The position numbers and the translations under genes were made by a program. Below are positions 5,252 through 6,548 of a DNA stretch of 6,548 bases, piece after piece. The DNA comes from Bacteroidota bacterium. Its GTDB lineage: Bacteria; Bacteroidota; Bacteroidia; B-17B0; B-17BO. Where the stretch lies: NCBI GenBank assembly GCA_947462425.1, contig CANHPI010000160.1, positions 1 through 6,548 on the forward strand, given 5' to 3'. Within the stretch, counting starts at the first letter, position 1, and each line of letters opens with the position of its first letter. The notes beneath the pieces were generated by a model, which saw only the letters and a list, made by a program, of their open reading frames with translations, was not told the origin of the DNA and did no database searches.

Positions 5252-6548
5252 ATGATAACAAAAGATACTCCCAAAAAATTATTTCTACTAGATGCTTATG
5301 CATTAATTTACAGAGCTTTTTTTGCATTTAGCACAAATCCTCGTATTAGTTCAAAAGGATTAAATACATCTGCCATATTTGGGTTTACTAATACGTTATT
5401 AGAAATTTTAAATAAAGAAAAACCCACTCACATAGCTGTTGTTTATGACACTCCCGAGCTAACAGTTAGACATACTGAATTTGTTGAGTATAAAGCACAA
5501 CGCGAAGAAATGCCAGAAGATTTGCGTGCCTGTTTACCTTATATTATTCAATTGATTGAAGGCTTTAATATTTCGATTATTAAAACTCCAGGTTTTGAAG
5601 CAGATGATGCCATTGGAACTTTAGCAAAAGTTGCAGAACAAAAAGGCTTTACAACTTATATGATGACGCCTGATAAAGATTATGGTCAGTTAGTTGATGC
5701 AAATACGTTTATTTATAAACCTGCTCGCATGGGCAATGGCGCTGAAATATTAGGTGTTGAAGAAATTTGTAAAAAATGGGAGATTAAACATGTTGGGCAG
5801 TTAATTGATATTTTAGGATTGATGGGCGATAAGGTTGATAATATTCCGGGAATTCCAGGAGTAGGGGAGAAGACTGCTATTCAATTAGTAAAGGATTTTG
5901 GAACTATTGAAAATTTATTAGAGAATACAGATAAACTTAAAGGCAAATTAAAAGAAAAAGTAGAAAACAATAAAGAAAAAGCATTACAGTCAAAATGGTT
6001 GGCAACAATTATTTTAGATGTACCAGTTGAATTTAATGAAGAGGAATTAACGCTTAAACCTATTAATAAAGATGCTTTACGCGAATTGTTTTCTGAATTA
6101 GAATTTAGAGGTATTGCTCAAAAAGTATTAGGCGAAGATATTGGTGGAGGAAAAGAAGTATTTAATAATTCTAATAAAACAAAAGAAACTGCGAAACCAA
6201 AAACTGATTTATTTACTACAGTTGATATGTTCAGCGAAGAAAATATAGAAGCGGTTGCGGAAGCTGCTAAAGTATTTAAAACTATTAAAGATCTAAATCC
6301 CAATTATATTTTGTGCGATACACCCGAACTAATTTCTAATTTAATAGCTGTTTTGCAAGAAAATGCAGAGTTTTGTTTTGATAGCGAAACAACTGATTTA
6401 AATACACTAAATGCTGAGGTTGTTGGGCTGTCGTTTGCTGTAAAAGAAAATGAAGCGTATTACGTTCCTGTTTCTGAAGACAAAGTAGAAGCGCAAAAAT
6501 TAATTAATTTATTTAAGCCTTTGTTTGAAGATAAAACAAAAACTTTAA
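5252..6548 (+). CDS. polA: DNA polymerase I, N-terminal part (runs off the right edge)
   Basis: DNA polymerase I fills gaps, removes RNA primers and acts in excision repair. Only 432 codons are visible; the final TAA-like bases at 6546-6548 are out of frame, so the gene continues beyond the window. The 5'-3' exonuclease domain (about 8-290) is complete, and its metal-binding acidic residues are recognisable: D14 (FLLDAYALIYRAF), D66 (VYD), E116/D118/D119 (GFEADDAIG), D141/D143 (TPDKDYG) and D193/D196 (MGDKVDNIPG). The helix-hairpin-helix loop IPGVGEKTA follows at 201-209. After a variable linker (about 295-345), the 3'-5' exonuclease domain begins. Its ExoI motif FDSET carries D377 and E379, equivalent to the catalytic DxE of E. 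coli, so proofreading is probably retained. The polymerase domain is outside the window. The ATG at 5252 puts D14 one residue away from its E. coli position. The 3-base gap to the preceding gene indicates co-transcription. Confidence 0.97.
   Translation, partial: MITKDTPKKLFLLDAYALIYRAFFAFSTNPRISSKGLNTSAIFGFTNTLLEILNKEKPTHIAVVYDTPELTVRHTEFVEYKAQREEMPEDLRACLPYIIQLIEGFNISIIKTPGFEADDAIGTLAKVAEQKGFTTYMMTPDKDYGQLVDANTFIYKPARMGNGAEILGVEEICKKWEIKHVGQLIDILGLMGDKVDNIPGIPGVGEKTAIQLVKDFGTIENLLENTDKLKGKLKEKVENNKEKALQSKWLATIILDVPVEFNEEELTLKPINKDALRELFSELEFRGIAQKVLGEDIGGGKEVFNNSNKTKETAKPKTDLFTTVDMFSEENIEAVAEAAKVFKTIKDLNPNYILCDTPELISNLIAVLQENAEFCFDSETTDLNTLNAEVVGLSFAVKENEAYYVPVSEDKVEAQKLINLFKPLFEDKTKTL

Noticed and set aside
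6118..6303. A - strand open frame inside polA
   Set aside because: It lies opposite the linker between the two exonuclease domains of polA, which is open and coding on the + strand.

Overview
The window is a low-GC stretch (roughly 30% by eye) with every recognisable gene on the + strand. It looks like chromosomal DNA from a member of the Bacteroidota, most like Flavobacteriia or a relative. Four things point there. The L-threonine dehydrogenase is the SDR/epimerase-type enzyme known from Flavobacterium-like bacteria. No start codon has a Shine-Dalgarno sequence. An exact Bacteroidota -7 promoter element (TAnnTTTG) precedes the first gene. Both signal-peptidase-I substrates have Gln as the predicted first mature residue. 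Nothing suggests a mobile element, phage, CRISPR array or foreign island.

Layout: 1-269 is AT-rich intergenic DNA with a promoter candidate near its right end. 270-1211 encodes an NAD-dependent L-threonine 3-dehydrogenase. After a 148-base gap, 1360-2256 encodes a secreted MORN-repeat protein. A strong intrinsic terminator hairpin (2273-2305) follows. Then comes a tightly spaced set that looks like an operon: cysS (2332-3795), a lipoprotein glutaminyl cyclase of the beta-propeller type (3809-4648), a small secreted protein of unknown function (4676-5248) and polA (from 5252). polA runs off the right edge, with 432 codons visible. The gaps in this set are 13, 27 and 3 bases.

How the genes fit together: cysS and polA are housekeeping genes for translation and DNA repair/replication. 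The two genes between them act in the cell envelope. The cyclase would convert N-terminal glutamine of exported proteins to pyroglutamate. Both exported proteins in this window are predicted to be cleaved by signal peptidase I just before a glutamine at residue 19, so each is a plausible substrate. This enzyme-substrate neighbourhood fits the published 'Bacteroidetes Q-rule' and is the most interesting reading of the window. I see no clearly undescribed system; the rest looks like an ordinary chromosomal region.
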